From Betaproteobacteria bacterium (GTDB taxonomy: Bacteria; Pseudomonadota; Gammaproteobacteria; Burkholderiales; SG8-41), in NCBI GenBank assembly GCA_021732805.1, contig JAKFUJ010000098.1:1-6751 (forward strand): a DNA stretch of 6,751 nt, in the 5' to 3' direction. A program made the position numbers and the translations under genes. Positions 1 to 5,146 of this stretch are shown one piece after another. Under the pieces are notes generated by a model. That model was given only the letters and a program-made list of their open reading frames with translations. It was not told the origin of the DNA and did no database searches. Within the stretch, counting starts at the first letter, position 1; each line of letters begins with the position of its first letter.

Positions 1-322
1 AGGCCAGCTTGTGCCGCAACGCCGAGTTTGCGGTAAACGAAGCCTGCACGTTGACGACGGAATAACCGTCTGGCGGAGATTTCGCCACGTTGTCAGCGCC
101 GATCATGCCGCCGGTGCCGCTGCGATTGTCGATGACCACCTGCTGCCCCAGACCTGCACTCATGGCCTGTGCAGTGAGGCGGGTCAGGATGTCGTTGCTG
201 CCGCCGGGCGGATACGGGACGACGAAGCGGATCGGCTTGGCCGGCCAGGTTTGCGCGTGAACACCGGTAATCGCTGTCGCGCTGATCAGCAGCGCGCTGA
301 GCGCGCTTTGCATCAATTTCAT
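1..322 (-). CDS. Bug-family (TctC-like) periplasmic solute-binding receptor, N-terminal part
   Basis: Only the first 107 codons are in the window; the gene runs off the left edge, and the family is usually about 320 residues long. Such proteins are secreted receptors that bind small carboxylates or related solutes in the periplasm, in some cases feeding a tripartite tricarboxylate transporter. Seen: a signal peptide with Lys2, a hydrophobic stretch over about residues 7-21 and a likely cut after Val-His-Ala (residues 21-23). The mature start has the family pattern W-P-x-K-P-I-R (26-32), F-V-V-P-Y-P-P-G-G-S-N-D (33-44), V-I-D-N-R-x-G-x-G-G (63-72) and P-P-D-G-Y (83-87). The start is fixed by an AGGAG at 331-335, 8 bases upstream. 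It lies 59 bases downstream of the iclR-type gene on the same strand, so the two are probably co-transcribed. The ligand cannot be told from sequence; the neighbouring lyase suggests a di- or tricarboxylate. The family call is firm. Confidence 0.92.
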   Translation of the reverse strand, partial: MKLMQSALSALLISATAITGVHAQTWPAKPIRFVVPYPPGGSNDILTRLTAQAMSAGLGQQVVIDNRSGTGGMIGADNVAKSPPDGYSVVNVQASFTANSALRHKLA

Positions 323-381
323 GTTGGTCTCTCCTCGTATGGTCGTACTGCTTGCGGGTTCGTAGTGCCCGCTTTCCGGCT

Positions 382-1191
382 TTAGCGAATTTCCATGCCG
401 TTGGCGATCTGGCGTTCAATCAGCCGGGATTCGTTGCGCAGCATGGTTGAGAGTTCCTGGATGCGACGGTCGGCCATGCGGCTGGAAATGGCCGAAATCG
501 ACAGCGCGGCGAAGGGTACGCCGCTTTGGTTGCGCAACACCTGACCGATGGAGCGTACGCCCGCCAGCGTCGGTGTTTCGCGCACCGCGTAGCCAAGTTT
601 TTGCGCCTTGCGCGCCTGCGACAGCAGCGTGGTGCCGTTAAGCCCGTGTTCCTGCAGGCGCGGCTCGTTGCTGGTGATGATGCTGCGGAAATCCTCCTCG
701 GGCAGCGCTGCGAGTATCGCCAGGCTGCCGGTGCCCACGCCCAGCGGGCGACGGATACCGACATCCAGCGTGAAGGTCTTGATCGGGAACGTGCCTTCGT
801 GACGGTCAATGCAGACGGCGTCGAGTCCGCTGCGCTGGGTCAGGAATACCGTGTCGCCGGTGGCTTCGGCGATGCGCGTCATCGCCGGGTGGCAGATTTC
901 ACGCAGATTGAAGCGGGGTGCTGCGGTCAGCCCCAGTTCAAAGGCCATCGGGCCGAGAAAATAACGGTGGGTTTCCGAATCCTGCTGCACCATGCCCTCA
1001 TGCGCGAGGCATTTCAGCATGCGATGCACGGTCGGGCGCTGCAGGTTGGTGCGCGTGGCCAGATCCAGCAGTCTGGAACCGGAACGGTTGTGGGCGGCGA
1101 TCTCGCGCAGCAAAAGCAAAGCGCGTTCAATACTTTGGGTGCCGGTCAGACGGCCCTGATTGTCGTCGGCAGAAATTTTCGCGTTGGCCAT
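382..1191 (-). CDS. IclR-family transcriptional regulator
   Basis: A 269-residue DNA-binding regulator of usual IclR length. The N-terminal winged helix-turn-helix covers roughly residues 17-75. Its recognition region reads L-L-D-L-A-T-R-T-N-L-Q-R-P-T-V-H-R-M-L (41-59), the typical pattern in which RPTVHRML is the recognition helix. The rest (about 80-260) is the IclR effector-binding domain, including R-R-P-L-G-V-G-T-G-S-L-A and, near the end, P-F-A-A-L-S-I-S-A-I-S. Such proteins bind a small organic acid and usually repress an adjacent catabolic operon, sometimes activating it. The ATG at 1189-1191 has no strong Shine-Dalgarno, only a weak GGAT nearby. The gene is divergent from the prpB-like gene and reads toward the Bug receptor. 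Two related 18-base boxes in the divergent region are good candidates for its binding sites. The effector is unknown; a product or substrate of the lyase pathway is the natural guess. Confidence 0.93.
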   Translation of the reverse strand: MANAKISADDNQGRLTGTQSIERALLLLREIAAHNRSGSRLLDLATRTNLQRPTVHRMLKCLAHEGMVQQDSETHRYFLGPMAFELGLTAAPRFNLREICHPAMTRIAEATGDTVFLTQRSGLDAVCIDRHEGTFPIKTFTLDVGIRRPLGVGTGSLAILAALPEEDFRSIITSNEPRLQEHGLNGTTLLSQARKAQKLGYAVRETPTLAGVRSIGQVLRNQSGVPFAALSISAISSRMADRRIQELSTMLRNESRLIERQIANGMEIR

Positions 1192-1198
1192 GGGATTT

Positions 1199-1216
1199 AT
1201 CCGAATTAGTCCGAAT
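1199..1216. promoter_or_regulatory. Candidate IclR operator box 1 (iclR-proximal)
   Basis: The plus strand reads ATCCGAATTAGTCCGAAT, with TCCGAAT occurring twice 10 bases apart. It matches box 2 near the prpB promoter at 14 of 18 positions in the same orientation. It begins 8 bases upstream of the iclR start codon, so a bound protein could block iclR transcription (autoregulation). The sequence match is seen; binding by this IclR protein is inferred. Confidence 0.5.
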
Positions 1217-1231
1217 CGTGAGACTTGGGAA

Positions 1232-1247
1232 GGTGGATTATGCCACC
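1232..1247 (-). promoter_or_regulatory. Possible -10 box of iclR within a short inverted repeat
   Basis: Read on the minus strand, CATAAT (1237-1242) resembles a sigma70 -10 box and would place transcription start near 1230, about 40 bases before the iclR ATG. It lies between the arms GGTGG (1232-1236) and CCACC (1243-1247), a perfect 5-base inverted repeat. No good -35 hexamer lies at the right distance; TTCCGC, read on the minus strand at 1260-1265, is poor. Weak evidence. Confidence 0.28.
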
Positions 1248-1284
1248 GTGCCCGTCCTAGCGGAATAGCCTGTCCTGTGCTATC

Positions 1285-1312
1285 TTTTCGGGGAGTATTT
1301 TTTGCATATAAT
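1285..1312 (+). promoter_or_regulatory. Probable sigma70 promoter of the prpB-like gene
   Basis: A perfect -10 hexamer TATAAT lies at 1307-1312, in an AT-rich patch within GC-rich DNA. The -35 region is weak: TTTTCG at 1285-1290 gives a 16-base spacer. Transcription would start near 1319, leaving a leader of about 140 bases before the prpB ATG. A weak -35 with a strong -10, overlapped by operator box 2, fits a regulated promoter. Confidence 0.55.
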
Positions 1313-1336
1313 CCGGATTTGTCCAGATACCGGACA
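1311..1336. promoter_or_regulatory. Candidate IclR operator box 2 overlapping the prpB start site
   Basis: Positions 1311-1328 read ATCCGGATTTGTCCAGAT, matching box 1 at 14 of 18 positions. ATCCGGAT (1311-1318) is a perfect palindrome that shares its first two bases with the -10 box. An inverted repeat follows: TGTCC (1320-1324), 7 bases, GGACA (1332-1336). The site lies across the predicted transcription start near 1319, the usual place for repression. That the neighbouring IclR protein binds here is inferred. Confidence 0.55.
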
Positions 1337-1341
1337 GCCGC

Positions 1342-1360
1342 CCCGGTGCGGGTGTCCCGC
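1342..1360 (+). other. Two mutually exclusive small hairpins in the prpB leader
   Basis: CCCG (1342-1345) can pair with CGGG (1349-1352) around a GTG loop. Alternatively GCGGG (1348-1352) can pair with CCCGC (1356-1360) around a TGT loop. Both use the same central strand, so only one can form at a time. Both are short and could arise by chance in GC-rich sequence. Confidence 0.25.
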
Positions 1361-1416
1361 CGCCGCCAATTTCCCGTGACTACTGCGACATTTGCGTCTC
1401 TTTTGTTTTACAGCCC

Positions 1417-1434
1417 GGCAGCCCAGAAGCTGCC
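1417..1434 (+). other. Leader hairpin just upstream of the prpB ribosome binding site
   Basis: GGCAGC (1417-1422), a 6-base loop CCAGAA and GCTGCC (1429-1434) form a perfect 6-base-pair stem. It ends 11 bases before the AGGAG (1446-1450) of prpB. It could stabilise the leader or affect translation. No known riboswitch is recognised here. Confidence 0.4.
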
Positions 1435-1458
1435 GTTGTCATACCAGGAGCTTGAATC

Positions 1459-2364
1459 ATGAATGCCTCAATCCCCACTGCCACTGTCCGCCAATCAGCC
1501 GGCGCGCAATTTCGCGCCGCGGTCGCTGCCGAAAAGCCGCTGCAAATCGTCGGCGCCATCAATGCCTACAGTGCCCGGATGGCCGAGCGCTGCGGGTTCA
1601 AGGCCATTTACCTGTCCGGCGGTGGTGTTGCCGCCGGGTCACTGGGGGTGCCCGACCTGGCAATCAGCACGCTGGACGATGTGCTGACCGATATCCGGCG
1701 CATTACCGACACCTGCAGCCTGCCGCTGCTGGTCGATGTCGATACCGGCTTTGGCGGCGCTTTCAACATTGCGCGCACCGTGAAGTCGCTGATCAAGTTC
1801 GGCGCGGCGGCGATGCACATCGAAGACCAGGTCATGCAAAAACGCTGCGGCCATCGTCCGAACAAGGAAATCGTCAGCAAGGACGAGATGGTTGACCGCA
1901 TCAAGGCTGCGGCTGATGCCAAGACGGACAGCAATTTCGTGATCATGGCGCGTACCGATTCGCTGGCAGTCGAAGGGCTGGAGGCTGCGATCGAACGCGC
2001 GGTGGCCTGCGTCGAAGCCGGCGCCGACATGATTTTTCCGGAAGCGATCACCGAGCTGTCGATGTATAAAAAATTCGCCGATGCGGTGAAGGTGCCGATC
2101 CTCGCCAATATCACCGAGTTCGGCAAGACGCCGCTGTTTTCAACCGAGGAACTCGCCGGCGCCAATGTCGCGATGGCGCTGTATCCGCTGTCGGCGTGGC
2201 GCGCGGCCAATGCCGCGGCGCTGCAGGTGTACCAGAGCATCCGCAAGGAAGGCCACCAGAAAAACGTGGTGGAACTGATGCAGTCGCGCGACGACCTCTA
2301 CGATTATCTGGATTACCACGATTACGAGCAGAAACTCGATGCGCTGTTCAAGCGCGACAAGTAA
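1459..2364 (+). CDS. prpB: 2-methylisocitrate lyase (PrpB type, isocitrate lyase/PEP mutase superfamily)
   Basis: At 301 residues it is close to E. coli PrpB, which it resembles along its whole length (from memory). PrpB splits 2-methylisocitrate into pyruvate and succinate, the last step of the methylcitrate cycle for propionate, in the cytoplasm with Mg2+. Seen: the substrate loop Y-L-S-G-G-G (51-56), metal-binding D-V-D in L-L-V-D-V-D-T-G-F-G (90-99), H-I-E-D-Q (120-124), the active-site loop K-R-C-G-H-R-P-N-K (128-136) with catalytic Cys130, and I-L-A-N-I-T-E-F-G further on. The KRCGHRPNK form is typical of PrpB rather than the larger isocitrate lyases. AGGAG at 1446-1450, 8 bases upstream, fixes the start. 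It is divergent from an IclR gene and followed after 68 bases by a 2-hydroxyacid dehydrogenase. No prpC, prpD or acnD is in the window, so a related substrate such as 2,3-dimethylmalate remains possible. Confidence 0.88.
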   Translation: MNASIPTATVRQSAGAQFRAAVAAEKPLQIVGAINAYSARMAERCGFKAIYLSGGGVAAGSLGVPDLAISTLDDVLTDIRRITDTCSLPLLVDVDTGFGGAFNIARTVKSLIKFGAAAMHIEDQVMQKRCGHRPNKEIVSKDEMVDRIKAAADAKTDSNFVIMARTDSLAVEGLEAAIERAVACVEAGADMIFPEAITELSMYKKFADAVKVPILANITEFGKTPLFSTEELAGANVAMALYPLSAWRAANAAALQVYQSIRKEGHQKNVVELMQSRDDLYDYLDYHDYEQKLDALFKRDK

Positions 2365-2385
2365 TCAGGCGCAATTAAAAAGAAA

Positions 2386-2402
2386 CCGTTCGGGGCGAAC
2401 GG
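2386..2402. other. Perfect intergenic hairpin between prpB and the dehydrogenase gene
   Basis: CCGTTC (2386-2391), loop GGGGC and GAACGG (2397-2402) form a 6-base-pair stem. An A-rich run (2373-2385) precedes it and no T-run follows. So it does not look like a terminator for the plus-strand genes, although on the minus strand it has terminator shape. A role as an mRNA-stabilising hairpin inside a prpB-dehydrogenase transcript is possible. Its right half, GGGCGAACGGG (2393-2403), is identical to the reverse complement of one end of the hemA-prfA repeat. Confidence 0.5.
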
Positions 2403-2432
2403 GGATGATTAATTCAGTGGGGAAATAAATCG

Positions 2433-3425
2433 ATGACCGGCATATTGTTGTCCAAAGGATTTGTTGCGCAATTCGGCGCTGAATTGCAGGCTGCAGCCAA
2501 AGCGGCAGGCGTGACGCCGAACATCATCCATCTGCCGGATGACGCATCACAGCGGTTGCCGGCAACCGGGATCGCAAAAATCGAAGCGGCATACCTGACG
2601 CGCGACATCCGCTTTTCCGATCACTATGTCACTTTCGGTGACACGGTAAAGGCTGCGTCCAACCTGAAATGGGTGCATTTCACCAGCACCGGCATAGACC
2701 AGCATCCCTTCCTGCCGGCGCTGCATGAGCGCAAGGTGCGACTGACCACTTCCGCCGGCACCAATGGCGAGCCGGTCGGGCAGACCGCCTTCTGCGGACT
2801 GCTGATGCTGGCGCGCGGTTTTCCGCGCTGGATCACCGCGCAGCGCGATCGGCGCTGGGATCCGGCGCGCGGCAAGGACACGCCGCGCGACCTGCAGGGC
2901 CAGACGGTAGTGATCGTCGGCCTCGGCACCATCGGTGCGACCGTGGCGCGGTTGTGCCAGACGCTGGGGATGAAAGTCATTGGTTTACGCCGCAGCCCGA
3001 AACGCGACGGCGATCCGGTCGATGAAATGCATACGCTGGACAAGCTGCCGTCATTGCTGCCGAAGTGCGACTGGTGGGTACTGGCCTGTCCGTATACGAA
3101 GGAGACGCACCAGCTGATCAATGCCAAAACACTGGCGCTGATGCCGAAACATGCCTACCTGATCAACGTCGCGCGCGGCGCGGTCGCCGATGAAAAGGCG
3201 CTGATCGCGGCGCTGCAATCGAAACAGATTGCCGGCGCCTATCTCGACGTGTTCGAAAAGGAACCGCTGCCCGCGGATTCACCGCTGTGGGACATCCCGA
3301 ACGTGATCGTGTCGCCGCACAATGCCTCGGCCTCCGACGGCAATGACAAACGCGCAGCAAAAGTGTTTGTCGATAACCTGCAGCTATATGCCGGCGGCAA
3401 AAAAATGCACAACGAGCAGGGCTGA
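2433..3425 (+). CDS. D-isomer-specific 2-hydroxyacid dehydrogenase (2-oxoacid reductase)
   Basis: A 330-residue cytoplasmic oxidoreductase of normal family length that interconverts D-2-hydroxyacids and 2-oxoacids. The nucleotide-binding fold sits in the middle, with V-V-I-V-G-L-G-T-I-G-A (159-169) as the GxGxxG loop. The catalytic set is complete: Arg248 in I-N-V-A-R-G, Glu277 in D-V-F-E-K-E-P and His296 in S-P-H-N-A. After the second strand of the fold the sequence is G-L-R-R-S-P (184-189), without the Asp usual in NAD-specific members; the two Arg suggest NADP(H). The ATG has a GGGGA at 2419-2423, 9 bases upstream. It follows prpB by 68 bases on the same strand and precedes the broken rubredoxin by 17 bases. 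The substrate is unknown; glyoxylate, hydroxypyruvate or pyruvate-like 2-oxoacids are typical, and pyruvate is a PrpB product. The family is certain, the role is not. Confidence 0.9.
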   Translation: MTGILLSKGFVAQFGAELQAAAKAAGVTPNIIHLPDDASQRLPATGIAKIEAAYLTRDIRFSDHYVTFGDTVKAASNLKWVHFTSTGIDQHPFLPALHERKVRLTTSAGTNGEPVGQTAFCGLLMLARGFPRWITAQRDRRWDPARGKDTPRDLQGQTVVIVGLGTIGATVARLCQTLGMKVIGLRRSPKRDGDPVDEMHTLDKLPSLLPKCDWWVLACPYTKETHQLINAKTLALMPKHAYLINVARGAVADEKALIAALQSKQIAGAYLDVFEKEPLPADSPLWDIPNVIVSPHNASASDGNDKRAAKVFVDNLQLYAGGKKMHNEQG

Positions 3426-3442
3426 ACAGAAACCGGGGCGGC

Positions 3443-3610
3443 ATGAAAAAGTGGCAATGCATCCTCTGCGGCTTCATTTAAGACGAAGCCGCCGGCCTGC
3501 CCGATGAAGGCATCGCCCCCGGCACTCGTTGGGAGGATGTGCCGGCGGACTGGACCTGCCCGCATTGTTCGGCGACCAAGTCAGATTTCGACATGATTGC
3601 CATTTCCTAA
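3443..3610 (+). pseudogene. Rubredoxin gene interrupted by an in-frame TAA at codon 13
   Basis: Rubredoxins are about 55-residue cytoplasmic electron carriers with one iron held by four Cys. This frame, from ATG 3443 to TAA 3608-3610, would give 55 residues and matches the family almost throughout. It starts M-K-K-W-Q-C-I-L-C-G-F-I (1-12, first CxxC at Cys6/Cys9). After codon 13 it continues D-E-A-A-G-L-P-D-E-G-I-A-P-G-T-R-W-E-D-V-P (14-34) and D-W-T-C-P-H-C (36-42, second CxxC at Cys39/Cys42). Codon 13 (3479-3481) is TAA where the family has conserved Tyr (TAT or TAC), so one base substitution explains it. No frameshift is seen and no plausible restart follows. As read, only a 12-residue stub is made. 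GGGG at 3435-3438 is a weak ribosome site. It lies 17 bases after the dehydrogenase stop. It is either a very young pseudogene or a sequencing or assembly error. Confidence 0.88.
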
Positions 3611-3656
3611 GGCTTTTTGACCCGGTTCACCGCTGGCGAGGGTTGCTGTAAGCGGT

Positions 3657-3662
3657 TAAAAT
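3657..3662 (+). promoter_or_regulatory. Possible -10 box for hemA
   Basis: The 97 bases between the rubredoxin frame and hemA contain TAAAAT (3657-3662), one mismatch from the -10 consensus. It would start a transcript near 3669, about 39 bases before the hemA ATG. The matching -35 position (3634-3639, TGGCGA) is poor. The leader would hold a small hairpin, CGGAA (3676-3680) with TTCCG (3686-3690). Weak evidence. Confidence 0.28.
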
Positions 3663-3707
3663 GCAAGGCCTTTTTCGGAATCCCTTTCCGGATACGCCAC
3701 CGCGCCC

Positions 3708-4961
3708 ATGCCGCTTTTTGCCTTCGGATTGAATCACCAGACCGCGCCACTTGATGTGCGCGAACGGGTGGTCTTTGGCGCCGAACAACTGACCCAGGCA
3801 TTGCGTGACCTGGTCGACCGTCGGCCGGTCGGTGAAGCCGCGATCATTTCGACCTGCAACCGCACCGAGGTCTACTGCACCACTTCCGAACCGCATCTGG
3901 TGGTGGACTGGCTGACGGGTTATCACCAGCTGAAGCCGGCGCAGATTCAGCCTTATCTGTACGAACTGCCGCAGGATCGTGCCGTGAAGCACGCCTTCCG
4001 TGTCGCCAGCGGTCTGGATTCGATGGTGCTCGGCGAACCGCAGATTCTCGGCCAGTTCAAGGATGCAGTGCGTTCCGCCGAAGCCGCGGGCACGCTGGGC
4101 TGGCTGCTTAACAAACTGTTCCAGCGCACTTTCTCGGTGGCGAAAACCGTGCGTAGCGAAACCGACATTGGCGCCAGTACGGTATCGATGGCGGCCGCTG
4201 CGGTGCGCCTCGCCGAACGTATCTATCCGAGCATTACCGAACAAAGCGTGCTGTTTGTCGGTGCAGGGGAGATGATCGACCTCGTGGCAACGCACTTTGC
4301 CGCGCATCATCCGCGACGCATGACGTTTGCCAACCGCACGCCGGCACGGGCGCAACAACTGGCCGATCGTTTTTTCGGCCACGTGATTCCGCTGAACGAC
4401 CTCGCTGCGCAGCTTGCGCTGTACGACATCGTGATCTGCTGCACGGCGAGTCCGTTGCCGGTCATCGGCAAGGGCATTACCGAAAGTGCTCTGAAAGCGC
4501 GCAAACACCGGCCGATGCTGATGTTCGATCTGGCAGTGCCGCGTGACATCGAAGCCGAAGTCAGCGAACTCGACGATGCGTTTCTGTACACCGTGGATGA
4601 TCTCGGCCAGATCGCGCGCGAGGGCATGGACCAGCGCATGAATGCCGTGGCGCAGGCCGAAGTCATCATCGAAAACCAGGTGTCGGATTTCATGCACTGG
4701 CTGGATAACCGCGAACTGGTGCCGACCATCCGCGCGCTGCGGGACACTGCAGAACGCGCACGCCGGCATGAGCTGGAACGGGCGCAACGCCGTCTGGCGC
4801 ACGGCGCCGACCCGCAACAGGTGCTGGATGAACTGTCGCAGGCGCTGACCAACAAGTTCATGCACCCGCCGTCACATGCGCTGAACCATGCGGCGCAGGA
4901 TGAACGCGCTGAACTCGCGGCGCTGATCGCGCGGCTCTACCAGATTCAGCGGCCCGAGTAG
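3708..4961 (+). CDS. hemA: Glutamyl-tRNA reductase
   Basis: At 417 residues it has the usual length. It reduces glutamyl-tRNA(Glu) with NADPH to glutamate-1-semialdehyde, the first committed step of C5-pathway tetrapyrrole synthesis, in the cytoplasm. Seen: the start M-P-L-F-A-F-G-L-N-H-Q-T-A-P (1-14), nucleophile Cys50 in S-T-C-N-R-T-E (48-54), substrate-binding V-A-S-G-L-D-S-M-V-L-G-E-P-Q-I-L-G-Q (99-116), and the NADPH fold with V-L-F-V-G-A-G-E-M (181-189). The C-terminal helical dimerisation domain ends with L-T-N-K-F-M-H-P-P. No clear Shine-Dalgarno precedes the ATG; the start is chosen because the N-terminal motif begins at once, as in other HemA proteins. It heads the conserved hemA-prfA-prmC order but is separated from prfA by 185 bases holding a terminator-like hairpin and a repeat, so it may be a separate transcript here. 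Confidence 0.97.
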   Translation: MPLFAFGLNHQTAPLDVRERVVFGAEQLTQALRDLVDRRPVGEAAIISTCNRTEVYCTTSEPHLVVDWLTGYHQLKPAQIQPYLYELPQDRAVKHAFRVASGLDSMVLGEPQILGQFKDAVRSAEAAGTLGWLLNKLFQRTFSVAKTVRSETDIGASTVSMAAAAVRLAERIYPSITEQSVLFVGAGEMIDLVATHFAAHHPRRMTFANRTPARAQQLADRFFGHVIPLNDLAAQLALYDIVICCTASPLPVIGKGITESALKARKHRPMLMFDLAVPRDIEAEVSELDDAFLYTVDDLGQIAREGMDQRMNAVAQAEVIIENQVSDFMHWLDNRELVPTIRALRDTAERARRHELERAQRRLAHGADPQQVLDELSQALTNKFMHPPSHALNHAAQDERAELAALIARLYQIQRPE

Positions 4962-4968
4962 CTGCGGC

Positions 4969-4987
4969 GTTGGTCATCCAACTTTTT
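4969..4987 (+). terminator. Weak rho-independent terminator-like hairpin after hemA
   Basis: GTTGG (4969-4973), loop TCAT and CCAAC (4978-4982) form a perfect 5-base-pair stem followed directly by TTTTT (4983-4987). It starts 8 bases after the hemA stop. The position and T-run suit a terminator, but the stem is short, so partial read-through into prfA is likely. Confidence 0.5.
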
Positions 4988-5003
4988 GTCAGGCAATCCA
5001 CTC

Positions 5004-5095
5004 CCGTTCGCCCTGAGTCCTTCGACAGGCTCAGGACAGGCTCTGTCGAAGGGCGTGTTTATACGACAGAGCTTCGGCAGGCTCGGCCTGAACGG
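5004..5095. repeat. Nested inverted REP-like intergenic repeat between hemA and prfA
   Basis: This 92-base block fills much of the hemA-prfA gap. CCTTCGACAG (5019-5028) and CTGTCGAAGG (5043-5052) form a perfect 10-base inverted repeat with a 14-base loop. CCTGAG (5012-5017) pairs alternatively with CTCAGG (5030-5035). The outer ends CCGTTC (5004-5009) and GAACGG (5090-5095) are also inverted. A diverged second unit, starting CTTCGGCAGGCTCGG, lies at 5072-5095. The core (CTTCGACAGGCTCAGG and its complement) is, from memory, a very common interspersed intergenic repeat in many Proteobacteria. Such elements may be moved by RAYT-type transposases and can act in mRNA stability or termination. No transposase is in the window. 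Confidence 0.8.
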
Positions 5096-5146
5096 TGCTT
5101 TAAAAATTAATTTCCGCTGCGCAAGTCGTGGCCAGAACCTGCATTC

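Noticed and set aside
526..1209. Plus-strand open frame (about 227 codons) antisense to the IclR gene
   Set aside because: The IclR protein on the minus strand is well supported, and the opposing frame has no recognisable domain or ribosome site.
2373..2403. Hairpin after prpB as a rho-independent terminator for prpB
   Set aside because: The A-rich run is on the 5' side and no T-run follows on the plus strand. Terminator shape exists only on the minus strand, where there is no gene to terminate.
3479..3481. Reading the TAA in rubredoxin as a recoded amino acid or reassigned codon
   Set aside because: Several genes here terminate at TAA, the window encodes a normal RF1 that reads UAA, and no recoding element is visible. 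Mutation or sequence error is simpler.
3617..3622. TTGACC as a -35 box for hemA
   Set aside because: It is 34 bases from the only decent -10 candidate (3657-3662), and no -10-like hexamer lies at 16-18 bases.
3661..3732. 23-codon upstream open frame overlapping the hemA start
   Set aside because: It has no ribosome site, and its ATG lies at the candidate -10 box, upstream of the predicted transcript start. The peptide has no recognisable feature.
3627..4865. Long open frame (about 412 codons) on the minus strand, antisense to hemA
   Set aside because: hemA on the plus strand is an unmistakable full-length family member. The antisense frame is a product of GC-rich codon bias and shows no recognisable motif; its His- and Arg-rich composition is typical of such shadows.
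5099..5114. AT-rich TTTAAAAATTAATTTC tract as a prfA promoter
   Set aside because: No -35-like hexamer lies at a usable distance and the tract has no clear -10 match, so it is not listed as a feature.
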